A stretch of DNA of 64,000 nucleotides from Carnobacterium sp. 17-4. Its GTDB lineage: Bacteria; Bacillota; Bacilli; Lactobacillales; Carnobacteriaceae. Made by a program: the position numbers and the translations under genes. The DNA lies in assembly GCF_000195575.1 (NCBI RefSeq), contig NC_015391.1, positions 860,501-924,500 on the forward strand. Reading direction: 5' to 3'. Below, one piece after another: positions 1 to 9,689 of this stretch. Position 1 is the first letter of the stretch; every line of letters begins with the position of its first letter. Below the pieces are notes generated by a model. The model saw nothing but the letters and a program-made list of their open reading frames with translations, ran no database searches and was not told the origin of the DNA.

Positions 1-13
1 AAATGCAATGTTG

Positions 14-50
14 AAAAAAGCTAGACATGTATTTTATGTTTAGCTTTTTT
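14..50. terminator. Rho-independent terminator of an upstream gene
   Basis: An inverted repeat of about 15 bp with one mismatch has an A-run on the left and a T-run on the right, so it can work on both strands. It presumably ends a gene outside the window. Confidence 0.75.
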
Positions 51-139
51 CTATCTTTCTACTTACTGTAATTTAATACTGCTAAATAAAACTTAAGTAG
101 GTATAATAAAAATAGCGAATACGATAGGAGGATGTCAAA

Positions 140-1738
140 GTGAAGTTATGGAAAAATGGTCTTTTTTTTACAATGGAAAAAGAAGACGAAACGATATCTG
201 CAGTCCTTACTGATGGTGAAACCATTTTGGCTGTAGGCGAAGAAGAAGAGTTGAAAAAAAAGTATGGCAACAAAATAAGCGAAGAAATCGATTTAAATGG
301 AGAAACGATATTTCCGGGTTTTGTAGATAGTCATTTACATTTACTGTGGTATGGAATGAGTTTGGCCCGCTTGAATTTAAATCAATTTAAAAGTAAAAAA
401 ACAAGTTTAGAACAAATCAGAAAAAAAGTTGAGCATCTAGAGCTAGATGAATGGCTTTTTGTTGAGGGGTACAATGAAAATGAATGGGAAGATGATCCAA
501 CACCCCTTACAAAAATGGACCTGGATGCCATTTCAACATCGCATCCCTTATTGGTTCGCAGAATTGATTACCATAATGTTGTTATCAATACACCTTTAAT
601 CAATCAGCTACAACTCAAAGATGGTCAGATGTATGATGGTGGTGGCGAAATTCAGTTAGATCAAGAAGGAAAATTAACAGGGATTTTAAAAGATGAAGCA
701 ACGAATTTAGCTATAAATGCTTTTCCTGAGACGACTCCTTTAGAGCAAGAAGAATACTTAGCCCTAGCGATTGAAGATTTATGGTCAAAAGGAATCACTG
801 GGGGTCATTCGGAGGATCTACATTATTTTAACGGATTTGAAGGAACCTTAAAGACGTTTCATACGGTTATTGAAGAAAAAAGAAAAGCCTTTCGAGTGCA
901 TCTCTTGATTCACCATGAGGAATTAAATGCCTACAATCGTTCAAATGAAATTTATCTGGATGGCAATCCTTATATAGAACTAGGTGCAATGAAAATCTTT
1001 TATGACGGAACAGTAGGATCTCGAACAGCTTTAATGAGTTACCCGTATCCTGGCACTACTAATTATGGCCTACAAGTTCAAACAGATGAAGTTTTTATAG
1101 CCCTTATCAAGGCTGCACGTAAAGCTAAACTTCCAGTAGCTATCCATATTTTAGGAGATAGAGCATTTGAAAAAGTAATTGAAACGTTATATCAATTTCC
1201 ACCGCTTCCTGGACAACTTGATCGAATGATCCATACACCTTGGTTAAACGCTGAATTATTAAAAAAGGCTAAAAAATTACCTTTGATTTTTGATTTACAG
1301 CCGCAATTTATGAGCAGTGATCTGCCGTGGGCACTGGATGTTTTAGGTAGAAATCATCCTCCTCTAGCCTTTGCATGGAAGACTATAAAAGATGCCGGGT
1401 TTCCAATTGCAGGAGGTAGTGACGCTCCAGTTGAAATACCCAATCCTTTTTATGGTATACATGCGGCTGTTACTAGAACGAAAAGAGACGAAAAAAATAA
1501 AAAGCGTTATTTTACGGAAGAAGAGCTTTCTGTATTTGAAGCTGTATCGCTTTATACAACAGGAAGTGCCATTGCAGGTTATAAAGAGAATTCTAGAGGG
1601 AAAATAAAACCTGGTTATATCAGTGATTTTACAATTTTAAAACAAAATCCTTTTTTAGTAGAAAAAGATGCTTTGAATGAACTAGTCGTTTCGAAAACAG
1701 TTGTAGGTGGAAACGTTGTTTTTTCGACAAACGATTAA
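140..1738 (+). CDS. YtcJ-like metal-dependent amidohydrolase
   Basis: The 532-residue protein has the layout of the Amidohydro_3/YtcJ family: a short N-terminal beta region (MKLWKNGLFFTME), then FVDSHLHL near residue 60 (metal-binding HxH), a long TIM-barrel, and GGSDAPVE near residue 430 carrying the late conserved Asp. The family hydrolyses amide or formamide bonds; the substrate cannot be told from sequence. The GTG start is chosen because AGGAGG lies 8 bases upstream. A TATAAT at 102-107 is a likely -10 element, but no good -35 is seen. The gene is monocistronic, bounded by terminators on both sides. Confidence 0.85.
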   Translation: MKLWKNGLFFTMEKEDETISAVLTDGETILAVGEEEELKKKYGNKISEEIDLNGETIFPGFVDSHLHLLWYGMSLARLNLNQFKSKKTSLEQIRKKVEHLELDEWLFVEGYNENEWEDDPTPLTKMDLDAISTSHPLLVRRIDYHNVVINTPLINQLQLKDGQMYDGGGEIQLDQEGKLTGILKDEATNLAINAFPETTPLEQEEYLALAIEDLWSKGITGGHSEDLHYFNGFEGTLKTFHTVIEEKRKAFRVHLLIHHEELNAYNRSNEIYLDGNPYIELGAMKIFYDGTVGSRTALMSYPYPGTTNYGLQVQTDEVFIALIKAARKAKLPVAIHILGDRAFEKVIETLYQFPPLPGQLDRMIHTPWLNAELLKKAKKLPLIFDLQPQFMSSDLPWALDVLGRNHPPLAFAWKTIKDAGFPIAGGSDAPVEIPNPFYGIHAAVTRTKRDEKNKKRYFTEEELSVFEAVSLYTTGSAIAGYKENSRGKIKPGYISDFTILKQNPFLVEKDALNELVVSKTVVGGNVVFSTND

Positions 1739-1755
1739 TGCTTAAGAGATCTATA

Positions 1756-1794
1756 AAGAAAGAAGATGAACGGAAACGTCAGTCTTCTTTTTTG
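1756..1794 (+). terminator. Terminator after the amidohydrolase
   Basis: An imperfect hairpin (AGAAGA paired with TCTTCT) is followed directly by a T-run. Confidence 0.6.
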
Positions 1795-1796
1795 TT

Positions 1797-1830
1797 CAAT
1801 ATAATTGTGATTAACATCACAATTATATTG
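1797..1830. promoter_or_regulatory. Rex operator in the rex promoter
   Basis: This is a perfect 15-bp inverted repeat around a 4-base centre. Its core, TTGTGA-N6-TCACAA at 1805-1822, matches the known Rex box of Firmicutes. It overlaps the putative rex -35 (TTGAGT, 1828-1833), which is followed by a 17-bp spacer and -10 TATGAT (1851-1856). The placement implies NADH-responsive autorepression. Confidence 0.85.
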
Positions 1831-1890
1831 AGTTAATATTTGAAAGATGTTATGATAATGAAGAAAATTAAAGGACAGGAGGCAGGATAA

Positions 1891-2559
1891 ATGGAAATAA
1901 CGACTAAAATACATCAAATTCCAAATGCAACAGCTCAAAGGCTACCTATCTATTATCGCTCATTAAAAAAATTGAATGAAACAGGGGTAGAGCGCATAAA
2001 ATCAAAAGAATTGAGTCAACTGACACAAATTCCTTCAGCGACGATTCGTCGAGACTTTTCTCATTTTGGTGAATTAGGAAGAAGCGGATACGGTTATGAG
2101 GTCGTTTATGTAACTGAAGTATTTCGTGAATTATTAAATGTGAATAATATCATTAACGTAGTGCTTATTGGAGTAGGGAATTTAGGGACAGCCATTTTAA
2201 CTAATAATTTTAAGAAAGAAAAAAATATTACAATCAAGTGTGCTTTTGACATTCAATCGCCTTATTTAGGGAAAGAAATATCAGGTGTACCAATTTTTCC
2301 TATGGAACAAATGAAAGAACTCGTTAAAAAAGAACAAATTCATACAGCCATTTGTGCTGTACCTAGTGAAGTGTCGCAAGAAGTAATAGATGATCTAATT
2401 GACGCCGGTATCACTTCTATTTTAAATTTTGCCCCTGGAAGAATAAAAGTACCGGATACTATTCAAATGAAATATATCGATTTCTCTAGTGAAATTTTTA
2501 CAATGGTCTATCAAAATGAAGCACTATATCCTGGGAATCCACCTGGAAAAAATGATTGA
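1891..2559 (+). CDS. rex: Redox-sensing transcriptional repressor Rex
   Basis: Rex senses the NADH/NAD+ ratio and represses fermentation and respiration genes when NADH is low. The 222-residue protein has a winged-helix DNA-binding domain (recognition region about residues 41-60) and a Rossmann fold with GVGNLG at 94-99. Near the C-terminus the FAPGRIKVP stretch matches the family's dimer region. The ATG is preceded by a clear AGGAGG. It has its own promoter with a Rex box upstream, so autoregulation is expected. Confidence 0.95.
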   Translation: MEITTKIHQIPNATAQRLPIYYRSLKKLNETGVERIKSKELSQLTQIPSATIRRDFSHFGELGRSGYGYEVVYVTEVFRELLNVNNIINVVLIGVGNLGTAILTNNFKKEKNITIKCAFDIQSPYLGKEISGVPIFPMEQMKELVKKEQIHTAICAVPSEVSQEVIDDLIDAGITSILNFAPGRIKVPDTIQMKYIDFSSEIFTMVYQNEALYPGNPPGKND

Positions 2560-2619
2560 GATAAATATGCTGTCAGATAAGTTGGATGACGATAGAATCT
2601 GATTATTTGTACGGAAATA

Positions 2620-2648
2620 TTGCTTTAAAAAATGATTATTCGTATACT
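2620..2648 (+). promoter_or_regulatory. tpx promoter
   Basis: The -35 TTGCTT (2620-2625), 17-bp spacer and -10 TATACT (2643-2648) form a good sigma-A promoter. Its predicted start point falls inside the palindrome described next. Confidence 0.75.
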
Positions 2649-2649
2649 G

Positions 2650-2669
2650 TTCTAAGATAAGTCTTAGAA
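2650..2669. promoter_or_regulatory. Palindromic operator at the tpx start point
   Basis: Perfect 7-bp inverted repeats (TTCTAAG and CTTAGAA, 6-base spacer) sit just downstream of the tpx -10 and span the start site, the classic position for a repressor. The length and A/T-rich half sites resemble a PerR/Fur-type box, but the match to the consensus is not strict, so the regulator is unassigned. Confidence 0.6.
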
Positions 2670-2683
2670 TAGGAGTGTTTAAT

Positions 2684-3175
2684 ATGGAAATTACTAGAAA
2701 AGGTACGCCACATAAACTAAGAGGTATTCAAACAAAGGTTGGAGATAAAGCGCCTGAATTTAATATTAAAAACTTAGCGGATGAAACAGTTGGATTAAGC
2801 GAATTTTCGGGGAAAGTTGTTTTAATCAGTGTCATTCCAGATATTGATACGCGAGTATGTGCTTTACAAGCAAAAGGATTCAATAAAATCGCCAGCGAAT
2901 TAGAGGGTGTACAATTGATCACTATTTCGAATAACACCAAAGAAGAACAAGCTGAATGGTGTGCTGGAAAAGACATTTCAATGGAAATGTTGCATGATAG
3001 TGAATTAAATTTTGGTAACGCGTATGGTTTAGTAATGGAAGATCTTGAGCGATTAGCACGCTCAGTATTTGTTGTTAATCCAAGAGGTGAAATCACGTAT
3101 CAAGAAATCGTTCCTGAAATGTCTAGTGAGCCTGACTATGATAAAGCAATCAAAGCAGCTAGAGCAGCACGTTGA
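2684..3175 (+). CDS. tpx: Thiol peroxidase Tpx
   Basis: Atypical 2-Cys peroxiredoxin that reduces peroxides with thioredoxin. The protein is 163 residues from the ATG at 2684. The peroxidatic cysteine is C59 in IDTRVC and the probable resolving cysteine is C93 (EEQAEWC). The start is chosen because AGGAG lies 8 bases before this ATG; an in-frame GTG 9 bases earlier has no ribosome site. It stands alone behind its own promoter and operator, next to rex, giving a small redox-response cluster. Confidence 0.93.
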   Translation: MEITRKGTPHKLRGIQTKVGDKAPEFNIKNLADETVGLSEFSGKVVLISVIPDIDTRVCALQAKGFNKIASELEGVQLITISNNTKEEQAEWCAGKDISMEMLHDSELNFGNAYGLVMEDLERLARSVFVVNPRGEITYQEIVPEMSSEPDYDKAIKAARAAR

Positions 3176-3193
3176 TGAAATCCATAAGGCGTA

Positions 3194-3222
3194 TTGAAAA
3201 ATAACTTTTTTAATGCTACTAT
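3194..3222 (+). promoter_or_regulatory. valS leader promoter
   Basis: TTGAAA (3194-3199), a 17-bp spacer and TACTAT (3217-3222) with an extended TGC before the -10. The start would be near 3229, just before the T-box stem I. Confidence 0.6.
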
Positions 3223-3228
3223 GTAAAA

Positions 3229-3497
3229 ATAAAAGGCAATGAACAAGAAGAGTAATTTTACTTGCTGACTGATAGAGAAAAGAACGAATGCTGGGAGTTC
3301 TTAGTCGTGGTAAAATGAAGGTAGCTTGGGAGCTGACAAGGTGAACATACAGTAACTTTGTTCGGAGTAACGATCCGTTAAAATTGGAACTAAGAGGTGT
3401 ACTTTTGAAATTAGTAAAGTACGCAATATAGGTGGTACCGCGAGTGAACAGCATTCGTCCTAATAATAATTTATTATTGGGATGGGTGCTTTTTTTG
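3229..3497 (+). ncRNA. T-box leader (valine) of valS
   Basis: A tRNA-sensing leader fills the 364-base gap before valS. The T-box sequence GGTGGTACCGCG is at 3431-3442. The base of stem I pairs GAACAA (near 3241) with TTGTTC (near 3357), after an AGAGTA motif. A GTA valine codon at 3352-3354, next to the closing stem on the 3' side, is the likely specifier. The terminator is a long hairpin with G-U pairs at 3451-3490 followed by T7. Uncharged tRNA-Val should allow read-through into valS. Confidence 0.9.
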
Positions 3498-3539
3498 TTT
3501 GTATAAATCTTTTAATTAAAATTGTAAAGGAGAGATAAA

Positions 3540-6185
3540 ATGACTGATGAATTGAAAATGTCTACTAAATACCAACCAAATGAAGTAGAAGCTGGTCGTT
3601 ATGAAAAATGGGTAGAAAAAGGGCTATTTAAGCCAAGTGGAGATAAGACAAAAGAGGCTTATTCTGTCGTTATTCCCCCTCCAAACGTAACAGGGAAATT
3701 GCATTTAGGTCATGCCTGGGATACAACTTTACAAGATATTATTGTTAGACAAAAAAGAATGCAAGGCTTTGATACTCTATGGTTGCCAGGTATGGATCAT
3801 GCAGGAATTGCAACCCAAGCAAAAGTAGAAGCTAAATTAGCTGAAGATGGTATTTCACGCTACGATTTAGGACGTGAAAAGTTTATTGATACTGTATGGG
3901 ATTGGAAAGAAGAGTATGCCAGTGTGATTCGTGAGCAATGGGCAAAAGTGGGTATTTCAGTTGACTATAGCCGTGAACGTTTTACATTAGATGATGGATT
4001 ATCTGAAGCGGTTCGTAAAGTATTTGTAACGATGTATAATAAAAAACTGATTTACCGCGGAGAGTATATCATCAACTGGGATCCAAAAGCTAAAACGGCT
4101 TTATCAGATATCGAGGTTATTCACCAAGATGTTGAAGGTGCCTTTTATCATATGAGTTATCCGTTAACAGACGGCAGCGGAGTAGTTGAAATTGCGACAA
4201 CACGACCTGAGACGATGCTAGGGGACACAGCAATTGCGGTTCATCCAGACGATGAACGTTACCAACAATTAATTGGTAAGACAGTTCTGTTGCCGTTAAT
4301 GAATCGTGAAATTCCAATTGTAGCAGACGATTATGTTGAAATGGATTTTGGGACAGGTGTTGTGAAAATCACTCCTGCTCATGACCCCAATGACTTTGAA
4401 GTTGGGAAACGTCACAATTTGCCACAAATCAATGTAATGAATGATGATGGTTCAATGAATGAATTGGCTGGCAAGTATGAATCGATGGATCGTTTTGAAG
4501 CTCGTAAAGCCGTGGTAAAAGATCTAGAAGCTGAAGGTCGAATGATTAAAATTGAAAAAGTGGTTCACAGTGTTGGTCACTCAGAACGTACAGGAGTTGT
4601 AGTAGAACCAAGGTTATCTACGCAATGGTTTGTAAATATGGCACCACTAGCTAAAGAAGCAATCGAAAGCCAAGGAACAGAAGAGAAAGTTAATTTTGTG
4701 CCAGAGCGTTTCGAAAATACCTATATGCGTTGGATGGAAAATGTTCACGATTGGGTAATCTCACGCCAATTGTGGTGGGGTCACCGTATTCCTGCTTGGT
4801 ACCATAAAACAAGTGGTGAGTTGTATGTAGGAATGGAAGCACCTGAAGATAATGAAAACTGGGTACAAGATCCAGATGTTTTGGATACGTGGTTTAGTTC
4901 AGCTTTATGGCCGTTTTCTACAATGGGCTGGCCTGATGAAGATTCTGAAGATTTTAAACGTTATTTCCCTACCAATACTTTGGTAACAGGATACGACATT
5001 ATTTTCTTCTGGGTTAGCCGCATGATGTTCCAAAGTTTAGAATTTACTGGAAAACGACCATTCAATAACGTTTTGATTCATGGTCTTATCCGTGATACAG
5101 ATGGCCGCAAAATGAGTAAGTCACTAGGCAATGGAATCGATCCTATGGATGTTATTGAAAAGTATGGAGCGGATGCACTACGTTGGTTCTTGTCTAACGG
5201 TTCTGCTCCAGGGCAAGATGTTCGTTTTAGTTATGACAAAATGGATGCTGCATGGAACTTTATCAATAAGATATGGAATGCTAGCCGCTTTACATTGATG
5301 AATATGGAAAACTTTACTGTTGATCAAATTGATTTGACAGGTGAAAAAACGGTTGCTGACCGTTGGATCTTAACCAAATTAAATGAAACAGTTGAAAAAG
5401 TAACCGACTTATTCGAGCGTTTTGAATTTGGTGAAGCGGGTCGCCACTTGTATCACTTTATTTGGGATGATTTTTGTGACTGGTACATCGAAATGAGTAA
5501 GGAAGTATTATTTGGAGAAGATGAAAAAGCGAAACAAACGACTAGAAGTATTTTAGCTTATGTATTGGATCAAACGTTACGTCTATTGCATCCTATCATG
5601 CCTTTTGTTACAGAAGAAATATGGGAAAACATTCCTCACGAAGGGGAATCGTTAGTTGTAGCAGAATACCCAGTTGTTCATCCAGAACTTTCTGATGAAG
5701 CAGCAACCAAAGGGATGGATGTATTGATGGAATTGATTCGTTCGGTTCGTAATATTCGTTCTGAGGTAAATACACCGTTATCTAAAAAAATTGAGTTATT
5801 GATCAAAACAAACGATCAAACAATCGAACAATTCTTGAAGGATAATACTTCTTATATTGAACGCTTCTGTAACCCCGAAAGGTTGACAATCTCAAGTGAT
5901 GTAGAAGCTCCTGAAACAGCTATGTCAGCTGTAATCACAGGTGCTGAGATTTACTTGCCACTAGCTGGATTGATCAATTTAGAAGAAGAAATCGCTCGTT
6001 TAGAAAAAGAATTAGATAAATGGAGCAAAGAAGTGAAACGTGTAGAAGGAAAATTAGCGAATAAAAAATTCGTAGAAAATGCTCCTGATACAGTAGTTGA
6101 AGCTGAAAAAGCAAAACAAGGCGATTACCTTGAAAAACATGCTGCAGTAAATGAACGCATAAAAGTATTGAAAAATCAGCTTTAA
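3540..6185 (+). CDS. valS: Valyl-tRNA synthetase
   Basis: Class I synthetase charging tRNA-Val, 881 residues, the usual length. The HIGH-type motif is HLGH at 55-58 after PPPNVTGK, and KMSKS is at 524-528. The editing (CP1) domain lies between them ([17 protein letters not shown]), followed by the anticodon domain and the C-terminal coiled coil (about 810-881) that grips tRNA. AAGGAGAG precedes the ATG. Expression is set by the T-box leader directly upstream. Confidence 0.97.
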   Translation: MTDELKMSTKYQPNEVEAGRYEKWVEKGLFKPSGDKTKEAYSVVIPPPNVTGKLHLGHAWDTTLQDIIVRQKRMQGFDTLWLPGMDHAGIATQAKVEAKLAEDGISRYDLGREKFIDTVWDWKEEYASVIREQWAKVGISVDYSRERFTLDDGLSEAVRKVFVTMYNKKLIYRGEYIINWDPKAKTALSDIEVIHQDVEGAFYHMSYPLTDGSGVVEIATTRPETMLGDTAIAVHPDDERYQQLIGKTVLLPLMNREIPIVADDYVEMDFGTGVVKITPAHDPNDFEVGKRHNLPQINVMNDDGSMNELAGKYESMDRFEARKAVVKDLEAEGRMIKIEKVVHSVGHSERTGVVVEPRLSTQWFVNMAPLAKEAIESQGTEEKVNFVPERFENTYMRWMENVHDWVISRQLWWGHRIPAWYHKTSGELYVGMEAPEDNENWVQDPDVLDTWFSSALWPFSTMGWPDEDSEDFKRYFPTNTLVTGYDIIFFWVSRMMFQSLEFTGKRPFNNVLIHGLIRDTDGRKMSKSLGNGIDPMDVIEKYGADALRWFLSNGSAPGQDVRFSYDKMDAAWNFINKIWNASRFTLMNMENFTVDQIDLTGEKTVADRWILTKLNETVEKVTDLFERFEFGEAGRHLYHFIWDDFCDWYIEMSKEVLFGEDEKAKQTTRSILAYVLDQTLRLLHPIMPFVTEEIWENIPHEGESLVVAEYPVVHPELSDEAATKGMDVLMELIRSVRNIRSEVNTPLSKKIELLIKTNDQTIEQFLKDNTSYIERFCNPERLTISSDVEAPETAMSAVITGAEIYLPLAGLINLEEEIARLEKELDKWSKEVKRVEGKLANKKFVENAPDTVVEAEKAKQGDYLEKHAAVNERIKVLKNQL

Positions 6186-6203
6186 TCAGTAACCTATTGT
6201 AAA

Positions 6204-6250
6204 TAAAACGAGTAAAAACTAGGATCTCTCTTAGCTTTTTACTCGTTTTA
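6204..6250 (+). terminator. valS terminator
   Basis: A long hairpin of about 17 bp (TAAAACGAGTAAAAACT paired with its near-complement) ends in a short T-run. Confidence 0.8.
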
Positions 6251-6371
6251 TTGTTCTATTGAGAAAGAACTATAGTAAGGGATGGAATAAATAGCGATAT
6301 TTTAATGGTTGAAATGAACAGGGTAGTTTATAATTAACTAGGTATGGAATATAAATAAGTGGAGGTAAGTC

Positions 6372-7679
6372 ATGTTCACTACGTATGAAGAAGCATTGAA
6401 CTGGATTCATGCAACAAGGACTTTTGGTGAAAAACCAGGATTAAAACGAATGGAATGGATGTTAAGTCAAGTAAATCATCCAGAAAGAAAATTTAAATCG
6501 ATCCATATAGCAGGTACAAATGGCAAAGGCTCCACGCTGGCTTTCTTAAGGAACATGTTAGAAGCGAATGGACAAATAGTTGGGACGTTTACCTCACCAT
6601 ATATCGAAATGTTTAACGAACGTGTGAGCGTCAATGGAGATCCATTATCAGACGATGAAATTTTACGTTTAGCAAATACTGTTTATCCTCTTACAGAAGA
6701 ACTAAAGAAGACGGATCTAGGTGGACCGAGTGAATTTGAAATTATTACAATGATGATGCTGGTTTATTTTGGTGAAGGACATGCAGATGTAGTACTAATT
6801 GAAGTGGGGATAGGCGGGTTGTATGATTCGACAAATGTTATTAACCCAGTAGTCTCAGTTATTACGACAATAGGAATGGATCACATGAATTTACTTGGAG
6901 AGACATTGTCTGAGATTGCTTTGAATAAGGCAGGTATTATTAAGACAGCTATTCCCGTTGTAACCGGAAAAATTGGCAAAGAAGCTTTAGAAGTAATCGA
7001 ACAAAAAGCCGCTGATCAAGATAGCCTTATAATAAAATATAATAAAGATTTTTTTGTTACAAAATGGCAGACCCTTCCTACTTGGGGGGAACAATTTGTA
7101 TTTGAAGATGATTTTATGCGACTTAGTCCCATCCAAATAGAAATGTTGGGACGGCATCAAGTAGAAAATGCAGCAGTAGCAATTGAAACGTTAAGAGTTT
7201 ACAGTCATGAAACAGGTTTAGCCGTGAATCATGAAAAAATACGGAGTGGTCTGAAAAATACTTTTTGGCCTGGAAGAATGGAAAAAATAAACGATCAACC
7301 GTTGCTTGTTTTAGATGGCGCACACAACGAACACGCAATAAAGACATTAGTTGAAACGATTAAAAAAAACTTTGCTCAACAAGAAGTTTCTATCATTATG
7401 GCAGCTATGCGGGATAAAGACATTCAAGGGATGGTAGATCAAGTGCAATCTATACCGAATTGCCGTTTGATTCTGACGAGTTTCAACTATCCTAGAGCTG
7501 CTGGAATCGATGACTTAAACAAACTGATGCTAAAAAACGGGACAGTAGCCGAACATTGGCAAGAAGCATTGGTAGAGTCTCTTAATGAAATGGATGAAAA
7601 TGGAGTAGTGATTGTAACAGGATCTTTGTATTTTATTTCTGAAGTGAGAGAATACGTTAAAGCAGCAAATAAGGAATGA
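6372..7679 (+). CDS. folC: Folylpolyglutamate/dihydrofolate synthase
   Basis: FolC adds glutamates to folates (and may make dihydrofolate). The 435-residue Mur-ligase-like protein carries the P-loop GTNGKGS at 48-54, the family's SPYIEMFNERV stretch, and GVIVTGSLYFISEVR near the C-terminus. GGAGG precedes the ATG. The HAD gene starts 19 bases after its stop and probably shares its transcript. valS-folC order is common in Firmicutes. Confidence 0.95.
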   Translation: MFTTYEEALNWIHATRTFGEKPGLKRMEWMLSQVNHPERKFKSIHIAGTNGKGSTLAFLRNMLEANGQIVGTFTSPYIEMFNERVSVNGDPLSDDEILRLANTVYPLTEELKKTDLGGPSEFEIITMMMLVYFGEGHADVVLIEVGIGGLYDSTNVINPVVSVITTIGMDHMNLLGETLSEIALNKAGIIKTAIPVVTGKIGKEALEVIEQKAADQDSLIIKYNKDFFVTKWQTLPTWGEQFVFEDDFMRLSPIQIEMLGRHQVENAAVAIETLRVYSHETGLAVNHEKIRSGLKNTFWPGRMEKINDQPLLVLDGAHNEHAIKTLVETIKKNFAQQEVSIIMAAMRDKDIQGMVDQVQSIPNCRLILTSFNYPRAAGIDDLNKLMLKNGTVAEHWQEALVESLNEMDENGVVIVTGSLYFISEVREYVKAANKE

Positions 7680-7698
7680 AAATTTAGGGGGAAAAATC

Positions 7699-8358
7699 AT
7701 GACTAGAATTGAAGCAGTTATTTTTGATATGGATGGCCTGATGTTTGATACAGAAGTGCTTTATTATGAAGCGAATCGAACGATTGCCAAAAAAATCAAT
7801 TTGGCATATACGTGGGAGTTTCACGAAAAATACATTGGGATTTCCGATGAAGAATTCCACAAAGAACTTTATTTGACATTTGAAACAGAAGCGGCTGAGA
7901 CGCTTATCAACGAAGGCGGGCAGGCTTTACTAGAACATGTAGAAGTTAACGGATTGCGTAAGAAAAAAGGGTTGATTGAATTACTGGATTATTTAGAAAG
8001 TGAAAATATAAAGAAGATAGTTGCTTCCAGTAGTATCAAATCACTTGTTTCACTATTTTTAGAAAAAGAACAACTCACTCCATATTTTGATGCCATTATT
8101 GGTGGAGATGAAGTAACACGAGCAAAACCAAGTCCGGAAATTTATGAAAAAGCATGGTTAAAAGCACAGGTTCCAAAAGAACATACACTTGTTTTAGAGG
8201 ATTCGCTTAATGGGATTCGAGCAAGTTATGATGCTAACATTCCAGTTATTATGATACCGGATCTAATACTGCCAACGAGTGAAGCGAAAGAAAAAACACT
8301 TACGATTCTAGATGATTTAAATCAAGTGAAAACTTTTATTGAACAGCAAAATCAATAG
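7699..8358 (+). CDS. HAD-family phosphatase, beta-phosphoglucomutase-like
   Basis: The 219-residue protein has all the HAD motifs: nucleophile D10 and acid D12 in IFDMDGLMFDTE, motif II SSS near 110, Lys in RAKPSPEIY (motif III) and EDSLNGI (motif IV). A helical cap lies between motifs I and II, placing it in the beta-PGM-like subfamily of small-sugar or nucleotide phosphatases. The substrate is not determined. It follows folC closely. Confidence 0.85.
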   Translation: MTRIEAVIFDMDGLMFDTEVLYYEANRTIAKKINLAYTWEFHEKYIGISDEEFHKELYLTFETEAAETLINEGGQALLEHVEVNGLRKKKGLIELLDYLESENIKKIVASSSIKSLVSLFLEKEQLTPYFDAIIGGDEVTRAKPSPEIYEKAWLKAQVPKEHTLVLEDSLNGIRASYDANIPVIMIPDLILPTSEAKEKTLTILDDLNQVKTFIEQQNQ

Positions 8359-8422
8359 GAAAATAAAAAAATTGACTCCTTCTTTTTCGCGGATAGTACT
8401 AATGTGAAAAAGGAGGGTTTTT

Positions 8423-9115
8423 ATGACGATAAAAAGTATGAACTTAATAAAAGAAGTTCCCATTCAATCAAGACCTAGAGAAAGACTAGAGCAATATGGT
8501 GAGAAAGCTCTTGCCAACCATGAATTGCTTGCTATCTTGCTTAGAACAGGAACAAAAGGAACAAATGTTGTCACATTAGCTTTATCTATGCTCAACCAAT
8601 TTGAAGATCTCTATTATTTAAAGACAGCCTCTTGCCAAGAACTCATGACAGTTGCTGGGATTGGGAGAATTAAAGCAATTGAACTAAAAGCAGCAATTGA
8701 ATTAGGTACTCGTATTTCGCAAGCCTCTCAAATTAAAATTGGTCAAATTACTTCCAGTACGAAAGCAGGAGAAATGTTGCTGCTAGAAATGCGTGGACTG
8801 CAACAAGAGCACTTAGTCGTTCTTTACTTAAATACCAAAAATGAAATTATTAAAAAAGAGACTATTTTTATTGGAGGGCTGAATTCCAGTATCGCTCATC
8901 CTCGTGAGATTTTTAAAGGAGCAGTCAGGTATTCAGCTGCTCGCATGATCGTCGGCCACAATCACCCATCTGGTAACCCGGAACCTTCTGAAGCAGATAT
9001 CCAATTTACGCGAAGGATGTCAGAATGCGGAGAATTAATGGGAATCGATTTGCTGGATCACATTATTATAGGAGAACATGAATTTATTAGTTTAAAAGAA
9101 ATAGGGGTTTGTTAA
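8423..9115 (+). CDS. radC: DNA repair protein RadC (UPF0758)
   Basis: The 230-residue protein has an N-terminal helix-hairpin-helix region (VAGIGRIKAIELKAA) and a C-terminal JAB1/MPN metalloprotease-like fold with H179, H181, S189 and D192 in the HxHPSG...S..D motif. The JAMM residues are intact. The molecular role is unsettled despite the name. AAGGAGG precedes the ATG. In Firmicutes radC usually sits beside mreB, and here mreB is about 1.1 kb away, separated by the two cold-shock genes. Confidence 0.93.
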   Translation: MTIKSMNLIKEVPIQSRPRERLEQYGEKALANHELLAILLRTGTKGTNVVTLALSMLNQFEDLYYLKTASCQELMTVAGIGRIKAIELKAAIELGTRISQASQIKIGQITSSTKAGEMLLLEMRGLQQEHLVVLYLNTKNEIIKKETIFIGGLNSSIAHPREIFKGAVRYSAARMIVGHNHPSGNPEPSEADIQFTRRMSECGELMGIDLLDHIIIGEHEFISLKEIGVC

Positions 9116-9133
9116 AAGAAGTGTTTATAAAGG

Positions 9134-9162
9134 TTGCTTATTTAAAATGACCATGCTATACT
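9134..9162 (+). promoter_or_regulatory. Promoter of first cold-shock gene
   Basis: TTGCTT (9134-9139), a 17-bp spacer, TATACT (9157-9162). The start lies about 105 bases before the ATG, leaving a long leader. Confidence 0.75.
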
Positions 9163-9169
9163 AAGGTAG

Positions 9170-9273
9170 AGTTTTTGTTAGGTAGAAAATAGAATTGTTT
9201 CAGAACATTCCAATTCGCACCGCAAGCAAGAATATCACTATATGTGCTTAAGGGCACGAGGAGGAATTTCATT
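9170..9273 (+). promoter_or_regulatory. Cold-shock 5' leader, copy 1
   Basis: The untranslated leader begins GTTTTTGTTAGGTA (cold-box-like) and ends in the ribosome site GAGGAGG. Blocks of it recur before the second csp gene (9588-9689), notably TAGAATTGTTT, AGCAAGAATATCA and GGCACGAGGAGGAATTTC. In known csp genes such leaders act as temperature-responsive structures. Confidence 0.7.
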
Positions 9274-9474
9274 ATGGAACAAGGTACAGTAAAATGGTTT
9301 AACGCAGAAAAAGGTTTTGGATTTATCGAACGTGAAGGAGCAGACGATGTATTCGTACATTTCTCAGCTATCCAAAGCGAAGGATTCAAATCTTTAGAAG
9401 AAGGACAAGCAGTAACTTTCGACGTTGAAGAAGGAAACCGTGGACCTCAAGCAGCAAACGTAAACAAAGCTTAA
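9274..9474 (+). CDS. Cold-shock protein, copy 1
   Basis: A 66-residue single CSD protein (OB-fold RNA chaperone) with RNP1 KGFGFIER and RNP2 VFVHFS. The start is the ATG at 9274, 8 bases after GAGGAGG, giving [14 protein letters not shown], the normal family N-terminus. It differs from copy 2 by one residue (Ser versus Gly in SAIQxEGF). It has its own promoter and terminator. Confidence 0.95.
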   Translation: MEQGTVKWFNAEKGFGFIEREGADDVFVHFSAIQSEGFKSLEEGQAVTFDVEEGNRGPQAANVNKA

Positions 9475-9493
9475 TTTAAAATTAAAATTGTTT

Positions 9494-9526
9494 AAGGAGT
9501 TAGTCTTAGGACTAACTCCTTTTTTG
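9494..9526 (+). terminator. Terminator after csp copy 1
   Basis: Perfect 10-bp stem GGAGTTAGTC/GACTAACTCC, TTAG loop, T6. Confidence 0.92.
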
Positions 9527-9548
9527 TATAAAAATACTAGCGTTTCTC

Positions 9549-9577
9549 TTGAATTTCTAATAAATGAATGCTACAAT
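9549..9577 (+). promoter_or_regulatory. Promoter of second cold-shock gene
   Basis: TTGAAT (9549-9554), a 17-bp spacer, TACAAT (9572-9577), the same distance from its leader as in copy 1. Confidence 0.75.
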
Positions 9578-9587
9578 TACTGTAATG

Positions 9588-9689
9588 TTTTTGTTAGGTA
9601 ACACTTAGAATTGTTTTAATACAGTCTGATTCGTACCGTTAGCAAGAATATCAATATATGTGCTATAAGGCACGAGGAGGAATTTCATT
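9588..9689 (+). promoter_or_regulatory. Cold-shock 5' leader, copy 2
   Basis: It is aligned almost end to end with the copy 1 leader. The first 14 bases and the last block before the ATG are the same, the middle has diverged, and the hairpin-like TGTGCT..GGCACGA element is kept. Confidence 0.7.

Noticed and set aside
3062-3454. Reverse-strand 130-residue reading frame across the tpx end and valS leader
   Set aside because: It overlaps a clear T-box and the tpx gene, has no ribosome site and no recognisable domain.
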